Shown here: positions 9,570-20,300 of the stretch, in pieces
How positions within the stretch are numbered: position 1 is the first letter of the stretch
Layout: each line of letters starts with the position of its first letter
NCBI RefSeq assembly: GCF_021535135.1
Contig: NZ_CP091036.1
Location: 1,612,001 to 1,676,000 of the forward strand
Direction of reading: 5' to 3'
Length of the DNA stretch: 64,000 nucleotides
Source of the DNA: Antarcticibacterium sp. 1MA-6-2
Lineage (GTDB): Bacteria; Bacteroidota; Bacteroidia; Flavobacteriales; Flavobacteriaceae
Notes under the pieces: model-generated
Databases searched by the model: none
Told to the model about the DNA's origin: nothing
What the model saw: the letters and a program-made list of their open reading frames with translations, nothing else
Made by a program: the position numbers and the translations under genes

Positions 9570-10409
9570 TTAAACAGAAATAAGATTATTTTTAAAATGC
9601 TTTACAGGCTCAATTTCCCCGAAGATCCTTGTAGCCAGTTCATTGATCTCAGGATCAAACAAATCCTGAAATTCAGGATCTGCTGCATATTTTTTCCACC
9701 TGTCGTTCACATCCATTTTATGAGCCATCCCAGAAAATTTTGTGCCATCAAAAGAACTGCCACCTGCAACTTCTGTAACTTCTTTAAATCCTTTATCGGT
9801 AAAAGGAATTCCAAGTTCAATTGCAAGTTTTTCCCTGTAGTCCCTGCTTCTTGCCCATAAATTGAAGTTGATGAGAATCTTATTCTTAAGGTAATTTTTC
9901 TCTCCTAAGAATTCCCGGGCGTGCTGTTTGTAAAGCCTCTGAAGAGTAAGTAAAGAAATTGGTTTAGAACCATGATGAGTGTAATGTCCTCTAATTAGTC
10001 CTGATTTTAAACGGCTTGCAAAAAGGTTGTAGGGATCCCGAAGCAAAAGAATATCCTTCCTTTCCTTTGATTCTCCCGTCCATTCTGTTTTTTTCTGCTG
10101 AAAAAATTTACCATTTAAGGGACCAAGAAAACAATCTTCGTGGTTATATAAAAGAAAATCCTTGGATGAAAATTTTCCTGTTTTCTCCTGATCCAGATTA
10201 AAATCGCGGATATTAGTCCTGTACACGTCACCATCTGCATTTAAGGGCCTTACTGTTGAGAAAGGATTGTGTTTGGGTTCTGTACAATTGAGGAAACAAT
10301 AACGGCCTTCCAGTTGATTAATAATCCAGTTTATTACCCCGTGATTTCCACTTCTTGATAGTCCTACAAGTCTAAATTCTTTTTTATTCTGAAATACTTC
10401 CTCCTGCAT
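9570..10409 (-). CDS. Sulfotransferase-like P-loop protein
   Basis: This 279-residue protein has a P-loop-like segment near the N-terminus (LVGLSRSGNHGVINWI), resembling the PAPS 5'-phosphosulfate loop of sulfotransferases, and ILLLRDPYNLFASRL near residue 120, matching the 3'-phosphate motif (R-D-P-x-x-x-x-x-S). The C-terminal half is charged, with a GGSSFDGTKFSG segment. It would transfer sulfate or act on a similar nucleotide donor; the acceptor is unknown. No polysaccharide genes adjoin it, so its substrate cannot be guessed from context. Complete, single-gene unit. Confidence 0.7.
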   Translation of the reverse strand: MQEEVFQNKKEFRLVGLSRSGNHGVINWIINQLEGRYCFLNCTEPKHNPFSTVRPLNADGDVYRTNIRDFNLDQEKTGKFSSKDFLLYNHEDCFLGPLNGKFFQQKKTEWTGESKERKDILLLRDPYNLFASRLKSGLIRGHYTHHGSKPISLLTLQRLYKQHAREFLGEKNYLKNKILINFNLWARSRDYREKLAIELGIPFTDKGFKEVTEVAGGSSFDGTKFSGMAHKMDVNDRWKKYAADPEFQDLFDPEINELATRIFGEIEPVKHFKNNLISV

Positions 10410-10654
10410 TTTCTTTTCTGTTTTTCGTTCTTCATTACTTCCACCTTTTTCCGGCTGGAAAAGTTTTCAATTTAAGACATTTTGACCTTCTTTAAAAATC
10501 TCTAAATCCACCTGAAGCGCCTTCTATTGCTACGGCTACACGAAATAATATTTGCCAAAAACCCTTGATATACAGTGCCTGAAGTCTTTCTTTTTATTTA
10601 ATTATTTATAGTTCGGTTTTAAATCTTAATATATAACTACAATTAAGTGGTCTT

Positions 10655-11201
10655 AAATCATCGGGAGCAGGAGCATTGGCCTGCAAAATCTAAGTTTTAA
10701 AAGGAAAATCCTAAAAAATCAAAGGCAGATATAATCAAAATTCTATAATACTGGAGTTTTTGCAGCCTGCTTACAGAAACAGTTTTCAAACCCTTAAGCC
10801 GGGGTAAGAAAGCGAGTTGGATGGGATCGGTTAAGTACAAACATTCCTTTACATACACTCCCGACGCTAAGCAGGGCAACTGCATTACTCGGTAATACTG
10901 AAGCTGCTTACAACCAGGATGGCATTTACATACTGCTCAAAACCCTTTGACAGGCAAGGAATAGATAACAACTATTGCTAAAGAATTAGGTAATGAAACA
11001 CGATTTCAACTGGTGTCCGGGATCATGTTGAAACTAATTGGCATTTTTGTTCCTTTTATGCGGGAACTGCCGGAAATGCTTTACCAGTACAATAGAGATT
11101 ATGTCTTCGAAAGTGAGAAATTTGAAAGACGGTTTAACATTAAACCCACGCCATATCCCGAGGGAATCAAAGAAATTGTAAACATCGATTATAAAGTCTG
11201 A
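10655..11201 (+). pseudogene. Decayed NAD-dependent epimerase (SDR family)
   Basis: Pieces of one SDR epimerase lie in order but in different frames. A possible remnant of the N-terminal glycine-rich loop is near 10657 (low confidence). LLTETVFKPLSRGKKASWMG leads into KHSFTYTPDA at about 10769-10868, then a piece equivalent to TALLGNTEAAYNQ, a piece equivalent to WHLxTAQNPLTGKE, and the C-terminal end MLKLIGIFVPFMRELPEMLYQY... to a stop at 11201. Damage includes loss of roughly 450 bases of the middle, a lost base where Q-V-W is expected, and an in-frame TAG where the family has Trp (after GKE). One break (GCTAAGC, 10866-10872) is of the RCCGGY type; the rest are not. This is a genuine pseudogene. 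Confidence 0.82.
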
Positions 11202-11254
11202 CTTCCTGAGAAGGAATGAAAACTCCTGAACTCATTCGACTTTCAAAATTAATT

Positions 11255-11590
11255 TTAAACCGCCACTGCAGCAAAACCAACAGCTAAAAGTAGCAATAAC
11301 GCAAGACCCAATAACCATTTTTTCCTGTTTCGGTCTTTATTTAAAATAGTAATAGCAGGGGATCTTTTAGAGATATGCGAATTCTGAACCTGTAACTCTT
11401 TTTCCCGATTAATAATCTTGTCTACACCTTCCACTTTTGCCTTTTTACCTTTCTCGGTCAAAAAAACTTTTTCATCTTTTAGTGTGACCAGATCGTGCTT
11501 CATTAATTCATTAAATCGGGGGATTAATTTTTCTTCAGAAAGAATAACATCGGCTTCCCCTTCTTCAATGAGTTTCAATAACCTGTCCAT
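11255..11590 (-). CDS. Small putative winged-helix protein with C-terminal membrane anchor
   Basis: Unrecognised family. Residues 1-65 (MDRLLKLIEEGEADVIL..., NELMKHDLV, DEKVFLTEKGKKAKVEGVDKII) align with the small protein at 4204-4404 and look like a compact winged helix. A basic linker (ISKRSPAITILNKDRNRKK) follows, then one hydrophobic helix (WLLGLALLLLLAVGFAAVAV) at the very C-terminus. The topology suggests a cytosolic domain tethered to the inner membrane, perhaps a membrane-bound regulator; that is inference. It lies alone between a pseudogene and the efflux operon. Confidence 0.6.
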   Translation of the reverse strand: MDRLLKLIEEGEADVILSEEKLIPRFNELMKHDLVTLKDEKVFLTEKGKKAKVEGVDKIINREKELQVQNSHISKRSPAITILNKDRNRKKWLLGLALLLLLAVGFAAVAV

Positions 11591-11972
11591 ACAATTTAGT
11601 TGTAAATAGTAGTATTATATATATAAAGTTAAAAATTCATGAAGAAATCTATAAATTTTTCTTTGTTAATGTTCAGCTCAAATTTTATTTAATTAATAAA
11701 TATACTGCTTAAAGAACTCCTGAAGGAAAAAGACTGTGCAAATATTTTTTCAATTACTCCAGAAGTCCCTTACAGGTTAAATTGCCAACTTCCAAAAAAA
11801 CAGTAACTTTAGAAAAAAGCCTCTTAATTATCCAGAATACACACAAATTCCTAAATAAAGAAAAGAGGATTTTAGGTTTTTATAAAAAATTGCTGCTATT
11901 ATCATTTTTTATCCATTAACGCCAAAGACAGGAGTAAGTACCTGCAGGCCGCCAGTTAATTTATGGCTGCCA
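11591..11972. other. Intergenic spacer before the efflux operon
   Basis: About 380 AT-rich bases lie between the small membrane-anchored protein (leftward) and the efflux operon (rightward). It should contain both promoters. I see no coding sequence, RNA or clear operator. The exact start of the TolC-like gene is uncertain: an in-frame stretch lies just upstream of 11973 but has no ATG. Confidence 0.35.
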
Positions 11973-13344
11973 TTGCTTGTATGTACTTTACTTTTATCTG
12001 AAGGTTGTGCTCCAAAAATGGATACCGTAGCAGCTCCTATTGAACAACCGGAAGAATTTAGCCTAACAGGAACAGAAACCCTTCCTGAAGAATGGTGGAC
12101 TACATTTGATGATCCCACCCTGGATTCCATTGTAGGGATGGCAATAGATAAGAATTTGGATCTGGCAGGATCCTGGGAACAGTTTCAGGCTGCAGAAGCT
12201 GTAGTGCGACGTGAAAATTCACAATTATTTCCTGCTGTAGATGCCACAGCACGAACTGCCATTAGCAGGCCACAGCCGGATTTTGCGGGTGGTGAAAATA
12301 CACAAATAGGCCTTTCCGCATCTTATGAGCTCGACCTGTGGGGCAGGATTAGATCGGGAATTCAGGCTGAGAAATTTCGTGCAGAAGCCACATTTTTCGA
12401 TTTTCAAACCGCTGCAATGACAGTTTCTGCAGAAACTGCAATTACGTGGTATCAACTTGTAACAGCCCGGAAACAACTGCTGCTGGTAAATGAACAAATT
12501 CAAACGAATAACGACATTATGAGGCTCATCAGGGCCAGGTTTACCAGTGGACAAATTCGGGCGGTAGATATTCTTCGGCAGGAACAACTCCTCGAAAGCA
12601 CCCGGAATGAAAAAGTCTTTTATGAAACAGAAATTGAACTTTTAGAAAACCAACTGGCGGTTTTATTAGGACGGCCGCCTCAAAATGAAGAAGTTGCTGC
12701 AGGAGCTTTTATTCCTGAACTACCTCCTCTTCCACAGACGGGGCTACCTTTGGAACTGGTAAGAAGAAGACCCGACGTAAAAGTCGCGTATAATCTCGTC
12801 CTGGCCGCAGACAGGGAAATGGCACAGGCGATAAGAAGCAAATATCCCCGGCTTTCCTTTTCTCTTGCAGGGCAAATGAGATCGAATAATTACAGTTCCC
12901 TTTTCCAGGATTGGGCTTATACCCTGGGAGCAGATATTGTAGCACCCCTTCTTTATTGGGGAAGATTACGCGCAGAAGTAGATCGAACTGAAGCTATAAA
13001 AAATCAATTGTTATATCAATACGGCCAAACTGTTTTAGTTGCTTTTCGGGAAGTAGAGGACGCACTTCTACGCGAACTAAAGCAGAAGGAACGAATTGAA
13101 ATTCTTGGCTAAACAACTGGAGCTTGCACAAAAAACAAACGGGCAATTAAGAATAGAGTTTCTAAACGGAATGACAGAGTATCTGGATGTACTGCTCTCT
13201 CTGGATCAGGAACAGCAATTACAACGAGAATTACTGGAGGCACAACAAACTCAACTGGAAATAAGAATAGCTCTTTATCGTGCCATTGCGGGAGGCTTTG
13301 AAACTGAAGGTTACACACCTCCAATGCTCGAGCAACAAAATTAA
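11973..13344 (+). CDS. TolC/NodT-like outer-membrane efflux lipoprotein (frame broken at 13108-13114)
   Basis: Outer-membrane channel of a tripartite efflux pump. The N-terminus is hydrophobic with a lipobox-like LLLSEGC. Landmarks of the NodT lipoprotein family follow: LPEEWWTTFDDPTLDSIV, YELDLWGRI, LLGRPP, LPLELVRRRPDVKVA and APLLYWGRLRAEV. The frame hits TAA in GGCTAAACAA (13107-13116); another phase continues KQLELAQKTNGQLRIEFLNG to a stop at 13344. Restoring GCCGGC gives the R-Q expected in the coiled coil and about 456 residues. TTG at 11973 is the best start visible, but the true start may be a little upstream. First gene of the operon, six bases from the adaptor. Confidence 0.88.
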
Positions 13345-13349
13345 TACTA

Positions 13350-14554
13350 ATGAAGACAAAAAAAATAATCCTGATATGCGCCGGAATTTTGCTTGTGGCA
13401 GTGGCAATAACCGTCTTTATTTTTATGACAGAACCTACAGCGGGTAGTGAAGCTGCAACCCGGGAAATGGCGATGCTGGTAGACGTAGAAAAGGTGGAAA
13501 AAGGAAATTATGTTCCTGAAATCTCTTCTACAGGCACGGTCCAGCCGTAGAAGATGTGTTATTGAGCCCGCTGGTGAACGGGCAGATCACACGCATGTCT
13601 CCTGCCTTTGTTCCCGGAGGTTTTGTGAAAAAAGGAACAATTCTCCTGCAAATAGATCCATCAGATTACCGCAATGCTCTGGAATTAAGGAAAAGCGAAT
13701 TAAGGCAAACGGAAAGCAATCTTTCCGTGGAAATGGGAAGGCAGGAAGTGGCGCAACAGGATCTGGCTCTTGTGGGAGGGGATTCTCTTACCCGGGAAGA
13801 GCAGTCGCTGGTCCTACGACAACCCCAGCTGAATGCCGTTAAGGCAACTATCCAGGCAGCAAGAGCGGCTGTAGAACAGGCAGAAACCAATCTTGCCCGT
13901 ACAACTATTAGAGCGCCTTTTGATGCACATATTTTAAGCCAGAACGTTACAGTGGGATCCCAGGTTTCACCCGGAGATGAATTAGGAAGGCTCGTTAGCA
14001 CCGATTACTATTGGTTAGTCCTTACAGTTCCTGTGTCCAAACTTCACTACTTAAAATTCCCGGAATCAGAAGGTGAAAAAGGATCTTCAGTGAAAATCCG
14101 CAATACCACATCCTGGCCAAAAAACACTTTCCGCACAGGTTTTCTGGCTAACCAGGTAGGAGCTCTTGATGCTCAAACCAGGCTGGCAAGGGTGCTGGTA
14201 AAAATTCCGGACCCCCTCGTCCGTGAGGAAAAAGGAGTTCCTGAATTAATGATAGGATCTTTTGTAGATGCTTTAGTTGAAGGAGAAGAAATTAAAGATG
14301 CTGTAAGAGTGAACAGTGACTATGTACGTACCAATCAAACTGTATGGGTCATGGAGGATGGAAAACTTGCCATTCGTAAGGTCACTGTAGATCTCACAGA
14401 TGCAGAATTTGCATATATAACCGAGGGTTTGAAAGATGGAGATAGTGTCGTTACAACGAATCTTAGTACTGTAGCCGAGGGAATTCCTTTACGAACACAG
14501 GGAACAACCTCTAAGGATACTTTAAAGGTTGAAGCAGAATTACCTGAAGATTAG
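13350..14554 (+). CDS. RND efflux periplasmic adaptor (HlyD/MFP family; frame broken at 13544-13548)
   Basis: Membrane-fusion protein that bridges the inner-membrane permease and the TolC-like channel. It has an N-terminal membrane helix ([20 protein letters not shown]), a first beta segment ending TGTVQP, a lipoyl-like part ([24 protein letters not shown]), a coiled-coil hairpin (residues about 110-170), [11 protein letters not shown] of the second lipoyl half, and beta-barrel and membrane-proximal domains. TAG follows CAGCCG; putting back one G to make GCCGGT yields Q-P-V-E-D-V and a single protein of about 401 residues. Six bases separate it from the permease gene. Confidence 0.9.
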
Positions 14555-14559
14555 CAGCC

Positions 14560-17500
14560 ATGAATAAGCCGGATAAGAAAGATATACGTAAAGAAGGGGC
14601 TATAGGTTTTATGGCTCGAAACTCTATTGCTGCCAATCTTTTAATGATAATTTTAATAGGTGGTGGGATCTGGACGATGTTCAATATTCAGAAAGAAGTT
14701 TTCCCTCAGTTCCAGCTGGATTTTGTAGAAGTGAGTGTAAATTATCCCGGAGCAGCTCCTACCGAAGTGGAACAGGGAATCTTACTTCCGGTAGAAGAAG
14801 CCATTCGCGGAATTCAGGGTATTAAAGAAATCGTTTCCACAGCAAACGAAGGTTCAGGACAAATATCTATTGAACTCGTTGCAGGAACTGACAGAATGCA
14901 GGCCTTTCAGGATATTGACCAGGCGGTAAGGCGAATTCAAACTTTTCCCGATGATATTGAGCGGCCACAGGTAAATCTTCAGTCGCGGCAACAGGATGTA
15001 ATGGAAATTGGCATCTACGGAAATGTTGACGTCTGGACCCTGAGAAAACTGGCGGAACGTTTTCGCAATGGCATTGCTCAGCGACCCCCAGGTGACACAG
15101 GTGGAAATTGGAAATGTTCCTGATTATGTAACTCACATTGAAATCCCGCGCCACCAACTCCGGCAGTACAACCTCACCCTGGGACAGGTTGCAGATATCG
15201 TTGCCCGTTCCAGTGAAGACGTTCCTGCAGGTGCAGTGGAGACTCATTCGGGTGAAATTCTCCTTAGAATGCAGGAACGAAAGCAATGGGCTGAGGAATT
15301 CGGGAAAATTACTATAGTCTCTTCCGAATCGGGTGCGCGGGTCACTTTGGCCGATATTGCTACTATTACTGATGGTTTTGAAGAAACAGGTTTTCACGGA
15401 CACTTTAATCAAACTCCTTCCGTAGAAATTGAGATCTTTCGCGTGGGCGATCAGTCTCCATCAGATATTGCTGAAGCTGTTCAGGCTATTCTGAAAGATT
15501 TAGACCTTCCTCCGGGAGTAGAATATCGTATAGACAGTAACCGTGCTGAAGATTACGAAGAACGGCTGTCCCTGCTTACCGAAAATGGAATAATGGCTAT
15601 TGTTATAGTTTTAATTATTCTTACCCTCTTTTTGGAATACCGTCTTGCCTTTTGGGTGATGATGGGAATGGCCATTTCTTTTATAGGAGGAATAATATTT
15701 CTGCCAATGATTGGAGTGAGTATAAATATGATCTCCATGTTCGGCTTCCTGGTTGTCCTGGGAATTGTTGTTGATGATGCCATTGTTGTAGGAGAGAATA
15801 TTTACGAATTCCGCCAACAGGGAATGAGCCCGGTAAAAGCAGCCATTGAAGGTACTAAAAACGTTTCAAAACCTGTAATCTTTAGTATATTAACAACTAT
15901 TCTTGCTTTTACGCCTCTCCTTTTTATGCCTGGGGAAAACGGAAAATTTTGGTGGCCTCTTCCGGCAGTCGTAATTGTAATTCTTGCAGTTTCGCTGCTG
16001 GAGGCATTATTTATTCTTCCCTCCCACCTTGCACATCTTTCTGCTAAAAAAAGTAAAGGCTGGATCTTAAAATTTGAAAACTGGCAGGAATCTTTTGCAA
16101 AAGGATTCAACAGGGTTATAGACAAATATTACCGCCCCTTTTTAGACCTGTGTTTAAAATACAGATATATTACTCTGAGTGCTGCCATTGCACTACTTCT
16201 CATAGTGGGAGGCTATGGTTACAGCGATCATATGGGAATGATTATGATGCCGGAAGTTGCCGCAGATGAGATTGAAGCCGGGGTTAGATTACCTGTGGGA
16301 ACAACAAATATTCAGGCTGCAAAAGTAGCCGAAGAGATCACTCAATCTACCCGGGAAATGTTTGACAAACATAATCTCCACGAAGTGGCCGAAGGAATTA
16401 AAACCAATGTACGCGGACAAAACTTTATTGACGTGGAGATCGTGATGCGACCTCCGGATGAACGCGATATGACCGCTAAAGAGCTAATTGCCTTGTGGCG
16501 TGATAATATAGGAGATATCCAGGGGGTGGATCAAATAACCTTTGAAGCAGAACGAGGGCCGGGGGGTGCAAGACAGGACATCAGTATAGATCTTAGCCAT
16601 ACTGATATAGAAGTTCTTGAAAAGGCCAGTAACGCTTTCATGCAGAGAATGGAAACTTTTAATAATACCCGGGACATTAGTGACAACTATAACAAAGGCA
16701 AACTTCAATACGATTTTAATCTTTTGCCGGAGGGACGGAACCTGGGGCTTACTTCCAATGAAGTGGGACGACAGGTGCGGGATGCATTTTTTGGCGCACT
16801 TGCTATGCGACAGCTCAGAGGTACAAATGAAATTGAAGTCCGTGTAAAATTACCTCTTGAGGAGCGTCGGGATATTCAAAACCTGGAAGATTTTCTTGTA
16901 AGGACTCCCGATGGCGTAGAAGTTCCATTGATGGATGTGGTCACGGTAGAAGAACGGGAAGCTTTCACAAATATTAACCGAAGAGACGGCCGCAGGGTGG
17001 TCAATGTAGGAATGGATGTTGAACCTGCAAATGCGGTGACGCGGGTACTTGCTTCTGTACAGCAGGAAGTACTCCCGCAATTACGGGCAGATTTCCCCGG
17101 GATTACCTGGACCTTTGAAGGAAGCCAGGCAGATATGCGAGAATCTACAGACTCTCTCTGGAGCGGTTTTTCTATGGCTATGCTCCTTATTTATGCTTTG
17201 CTTGCAATTGCTTTTAGTAGTTACACCCAGCCTCTGGTGGTACTTTCTGCGATTCCGTTCGGAATTGTGGGAGCGGTAATTGGTCACATCCTGCTTGGTT
17301 ACGATCTTTCACTTGTAAGCTTAATGGGTGTTATTGCTTTATCAGGTGTTGTAGTTAATGACAGCCTTATTATGATTGACTACGCTAATAACAAAAGAGA
17401 TACACTTTCTGTTTACGATGCCATTCATGAAGCAGGACTTCGGCGTTTCCGGCCAATAATGCTCACTACTCTTACCACTTTTGGAGGTCTCACTCCCATT

Positions 17501-17689
17501 ATCCTGGAGACTTCCAGCCAGGCACAATATTTAATTCCTATGGCAATTTCATTAGGATTTGGGATAGTATTTGCCACTTCAATTATTCTGGTTCTGGTCC
17601 CCTGTCTTTACCTGATTTTGGAGGATATTTCTTTAAAGATCAGGGAAGGAAAAACAGTAAGAAGAACACCTGATCCCAGGAACGCATAG
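14560..17689 (+). CDS. RND family efflux transporter permease (frame broken at 15076-15082)
   Basis: Proton-driven inner-membrane pump of about 1042 residues. It begins [19 protein letters not shown] (helix 1), followed by the porter domain ([17 protein letters not shown]), helices 2-6 ([20 protein letters not shown]...), the conserved [13 protein letters not shown] helix, and the second half with [15 protein letters not shown]. The first frame ends at 15123 in unrelated residues; the correct phase resumes as [24 protein letters not shown] (15076-15082) can be restored to GCCGGC. It resembles multidrug/hydrophobe exporters (AcrB/MexB class) rather than metal pumps, but substrates cannot be read from sequence. 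Confidence 0.93.
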
Positions 17690-18026
17690 CTATACTAATT
17701 ATCGGGAGGTTAAGGATCTTCAAAATGCTTCAGTTCCCCGAAGTAATCTCAACTTCACTTCAACTGTTCCTCCTCCGTCCGGGAACAAATTTTAATAAAG
17801 GATCTATTGATCTAACTTGTATTGCTGATCGAAAAAATCGGGGTATAGACCAGGTTTATTTTATTCAGACTGAAAACTATTTAAATATTTAAGTAAAATC
17901 CTACAGAATTCTTTAAAATAAGGCACGGTCATTGTTGCTATAGAAGCAACTACCATTTCTATCCAACCATTAGAGTAAAGCTATAACAGCTTCAAACATG
18001 TTTATTAATTAAAACACGTAATACTT
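17690..18026. other. Intergenic spacer between efflux operon and tonB
   Basis: About 340 bases with no supportable coding sequence, RNA or strong hairpin. It probably carries the promoter for the TonB-like gene and any transcription stop for the efflux operon. Confidence 0.35.
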
Positions 18027-18748
18027 ATGGAACCTAAAAAAAACTCTGATGTTGATCTTAAGAAAAGAAGTGTATTGTTTCTTCAAACCTAGGTTTAATT
18101 CTCGTACTCTTATTCGCCTACTTCGGTATAGAATGGAAAACCTACGAAAAGGAGGAAATCCAGAGGGATCTTTTAACTATGGAAGAACCAGATGATGAAC
18201 CTATTCCTATTACAGTTCTTCCGCAAACTCCACCACCTCCCGTTATTCCTCCATCTCCCGATGTATTGGAAGTAATTAAAAATGAAGATCCTAAGCAGGA
18301 GGATACTATTCCATCTTCCGAGAGTAGCCAAATGGATATTATAAAAATTGATGACATTATTGAAGCTCCTACAGATGATCCCATTGCACCTAGTTCCTTT
18401 TACATTAATTGAAGATGTTCCTATTTTCCCGGGATGCGAAGGATTGAGTTCTAATGAGGAAAGGAGAAATTGCATGAGCGAAAAAATTACTCGCTTTGTC
18501 AATAAAAATTTTGATACAGACCTGGGACCCAAGCTTAATTTAAAAGGTATAAACCGTGTGAATGTTATATTTAAAATAGATAAGCAGGGTAATATTATTG
18601 ATGTCCAATCCCGTGCCCCACATCCAAAACTGGAAGAAGAAGCGGAAAGAGTAATAAATGCTCTTCCTCAAATGCAGCCGGGAAAACAGCGGGGAAAACC
18701 ATATAGGTTTCTTATGCCCTTCCTATTATTTTTCAGGTACAGGATTAA
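18027..18748 (+). CDS. TonB family energy transducer (three frame breaks)
   Basis: Periplasm-spanning protein that energises outer-membrane receptors with ExbBD. From the ATG at 18027 it reads MEPKKNSDVDLKKRSVLF, one membrane helix (GLILVLLFAYFGIEW), a Pro/acidic spacer with TPPPPVIPPSP, then the Flavobacterial TonB C-terminal domain: IEDVPIFPGCEGL, NRVNVIFKIDKQGNI, INALPQMQPGKQRGKP and a final VSYALPIIFQVQD before TAA at 18746-18748. Breaks are ACCTAGGT (18087-18094), ACCTAGT (18388-18394) and AGG-TTT (18703-18708). The first two restore to ACCGGT; the third looks like a lost G in a short G run. Together the phases give about 240 residues. Confidence 0.87.
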
Positions 18749-18936
18749 TGCAAAGCCCGGTAAGAAAAAACCTGTTGGAGCTTTTCTTCCGGCAGGTTTC
18801 TGTTTTTAGAATTAACAATAAATAAAATCTATTCAGGCTAAAGAATATAAAATGGAACCAGCTCCTGTTCAAACCTTTCATTTTATACCTTCACTTTTTA
18901 AAACTAATATTTTCAACAGCACCAAATAAATTTTCA

Positions 18937-19401
18937 ATGGATTTTTTTGACTTAATAAGGCAGGGAGACAGCAATGGGATTGAGCAGGCTATCCAAAAAG
19001 ATCCTGATGTTCTCCAATCCACCGACTCCAGAGGTTTTTCTCCTTTAGTCCTGGCTAGTTACAATGAACAATATGAAATAACTGAATTGTTGCTGAAGTC
19101 CGGAGCCGAAGTTAATGCCCGGGACGCAGCAGGAAATACTGCTTTAATGGGAGTGTGTTTTAAAGGAAATACTGCTATTGCAGAACTGCTTTTAAAAAAT
19201 GGAGCCGATGTAAATATTCAGAATTCCAATGGCTCTACGGCATTAATTTATTCTGCCACCTTTGGCCAGCAAAAAATTGCCGAACTGCTTCTTCAATATG
19301 GAGCAGACAAATCCCTGGAAGATGTGCAGGGAAATACTGCTTATCATTACGCCAAGCTGCAGGAGAATCCAGTTTTGGAGGAAATGGTGAAAGAACTTTA
19401 A
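18937..19401 (+). CDS. Ankyrin-repeat protein
   Basis: 154 residues made almost wholly of four ankyrin repeats, with the hallmarks DSRGFSPLVLASYNEQYEITELLLKSGAEVNARD, DAAGNTALMGVCFKGNTAIAELL, and N-G-S-T-A-L-I-Y-S-A for successive units. No signal peptide, so probably a cytosolic protein-binding adaptor; the partner is unknown. It stands between tonB and a convergent yajC cluster, and a shared terminator follows it. Confidence 0.93.
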   Translation: MDFFDLIRQGDSNGIEQAIQKDPDVLQSTDSRGFSPLVLASYNEQYEITELLLKSGAEVNARDAAGNTALMGVCFKGNTAIAELLLKNGADVNIQNSNGSTALIYSATFGQQKIAELLLQYGADKSLEDVQGNTAYHYAKLQENPVLEEMVKEL

Positions 19402-19423
19402 ATATCTACCCTACATAACGAAA

Positions 19424-19459
19424 AAGCGGTGAAAAAATAATTTTCACCGCTTTTTTTAT
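19424..19459. terminator. Bidirectional rho-independent terminator
   Basis: AAAAAGCGGTGAAAA pairs with TTTTCACCGCTTTTTTT around a short AT loop. A T run follows on each strand, so it can stop both the ankyrin transcript (+) and the convergent yajC transcript (-). Confidence 0.85.
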
Positions 19460-19476
19460 ATTTTATAAAGAAATAA

Positions 19477-19772
19477 CTATTTCTTTTCAACCCTAAGTTC
19501 ATTAAGTTTCCTGCTCATTTCCATCGAGATGGAAGAACGATCAAAAGTGATCTTTCCGGCACCTAGGTTTCTATAATTACTGCATTATTTTTTTCGCTAA
19601 AGTCTACGATCTTACCGTGCATTCCGCTTTTGGTAACTATTCGGTCACCTCTTTTAAGTTCAGATGCAAAGTTTTTTTCTTGTTTAGCTCTTTTCATTTG
19701 AGGGCGTATCATAAAAAAATACACCACGAGAAACATTAAAATAATTGGGGCCCACTGGGATAATTGTTCCAT
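19477..19772 (-). CDS. yajC: YajC, Sec translocase accessory subunit (frame broken at 19561-19568)
   Basis: Small inner-membrane partner of SecDF. One N-terminal helix (WAPIILMFLVVYFFMIRPQ), then the conserved cytosolic part MKRAKQEKNFASELKRGDRIVT, SGMHGKIV and VIIET. TAG stops the frame inside ACCTAGGT; in another phase it continues GAGKITFDRSSISMEMS... to TAG at 19477. ACCGGT restores E-T-G-A-G-K and a normal length of about 97 residues. It lies nine bases after the DUF1573 gene in the conserved nusB-DUF1573-yajC order. Confidence 0.92.
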
Positions 19773-19780
19773 AGAAAATT

Positions 19781-20254
19781 TTAAAAGCTATTAGGCTCCT
19801 GTCGCGTTAGCGCTACCTCAACAAAAGCTTTGATTCTTATTTGTTCTGTTCCTTTTTCAGTATTAGCTGTGATAGTAACAGTTTTTGTAACCTGTCCCTG
19901 TCCTGATCCATCATATTTCACAGTCATTTCTCTTGTTTCACCAGGAGCAATAGATTCGTTTTTAGGAACATCGGGAGTAGTACATCCACAAGTAGCGGTT
20001 GCATTAGTAATTACCAAAGGAGCTTTACCTGTATTGGTAAATTTAAATTTGTGCTCTACAGTCGTTCCTTTTGCAATAGTACCAAAATCGTGCTCTTGCT
20101 CTTCAAAAGACATTTCGGGATAATAAACGGCCTGTGCATCACGTTCTGCTGCCGTTTCTACGTTTTCTGCTTTCACTTTACTGGAAGCATCATCCTTACA
20201 GGAAGTAAAAACCATGGCCCCAATGGCCGCTATTAACAAGATTCCTTTTTTCAT
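19781..20254 (-). CDS. DUF1573 lipoprotein
   Basis: The chosen start is MKKGILLIAAIGAMVF at 20254; a longer in-frame start at 20320 would overlap nusB and spoil the signal peptide. Lipobox FTSC places the lipidated Cys at about residue 18. The mature protein is an immunoglobulin-like DUF1573 domain: HDFGTIAKGTTVEHKFKFTNTGKAPLVI and CGCTTPDVPKNESIAPGE. Members sit in the periplasm or outer membrane of Bacteroidota; their role is unknown. Middle gene of nusB-DUF1573-yajC. Confidence 0.92.
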   Translation of the reverse strand: MKKGILLIAAIGAMVFTSCKDDASSKVKAENVETAAERDAQAVYYPEMSFEEQEHDFGTIAKGTTVEHKFKFTNTGKAPLVITNATATCGCTTPDVPKNESIAPGETREMTVKYDGSGQGQVTKTVTITANTEKGTEQIRIKAFVEVALTRQEPNSF

Positions 20255-20300
20255 AATTATTTGTTTTAATTCAAACGTTAAAAATACTAAATTTTTTGAA

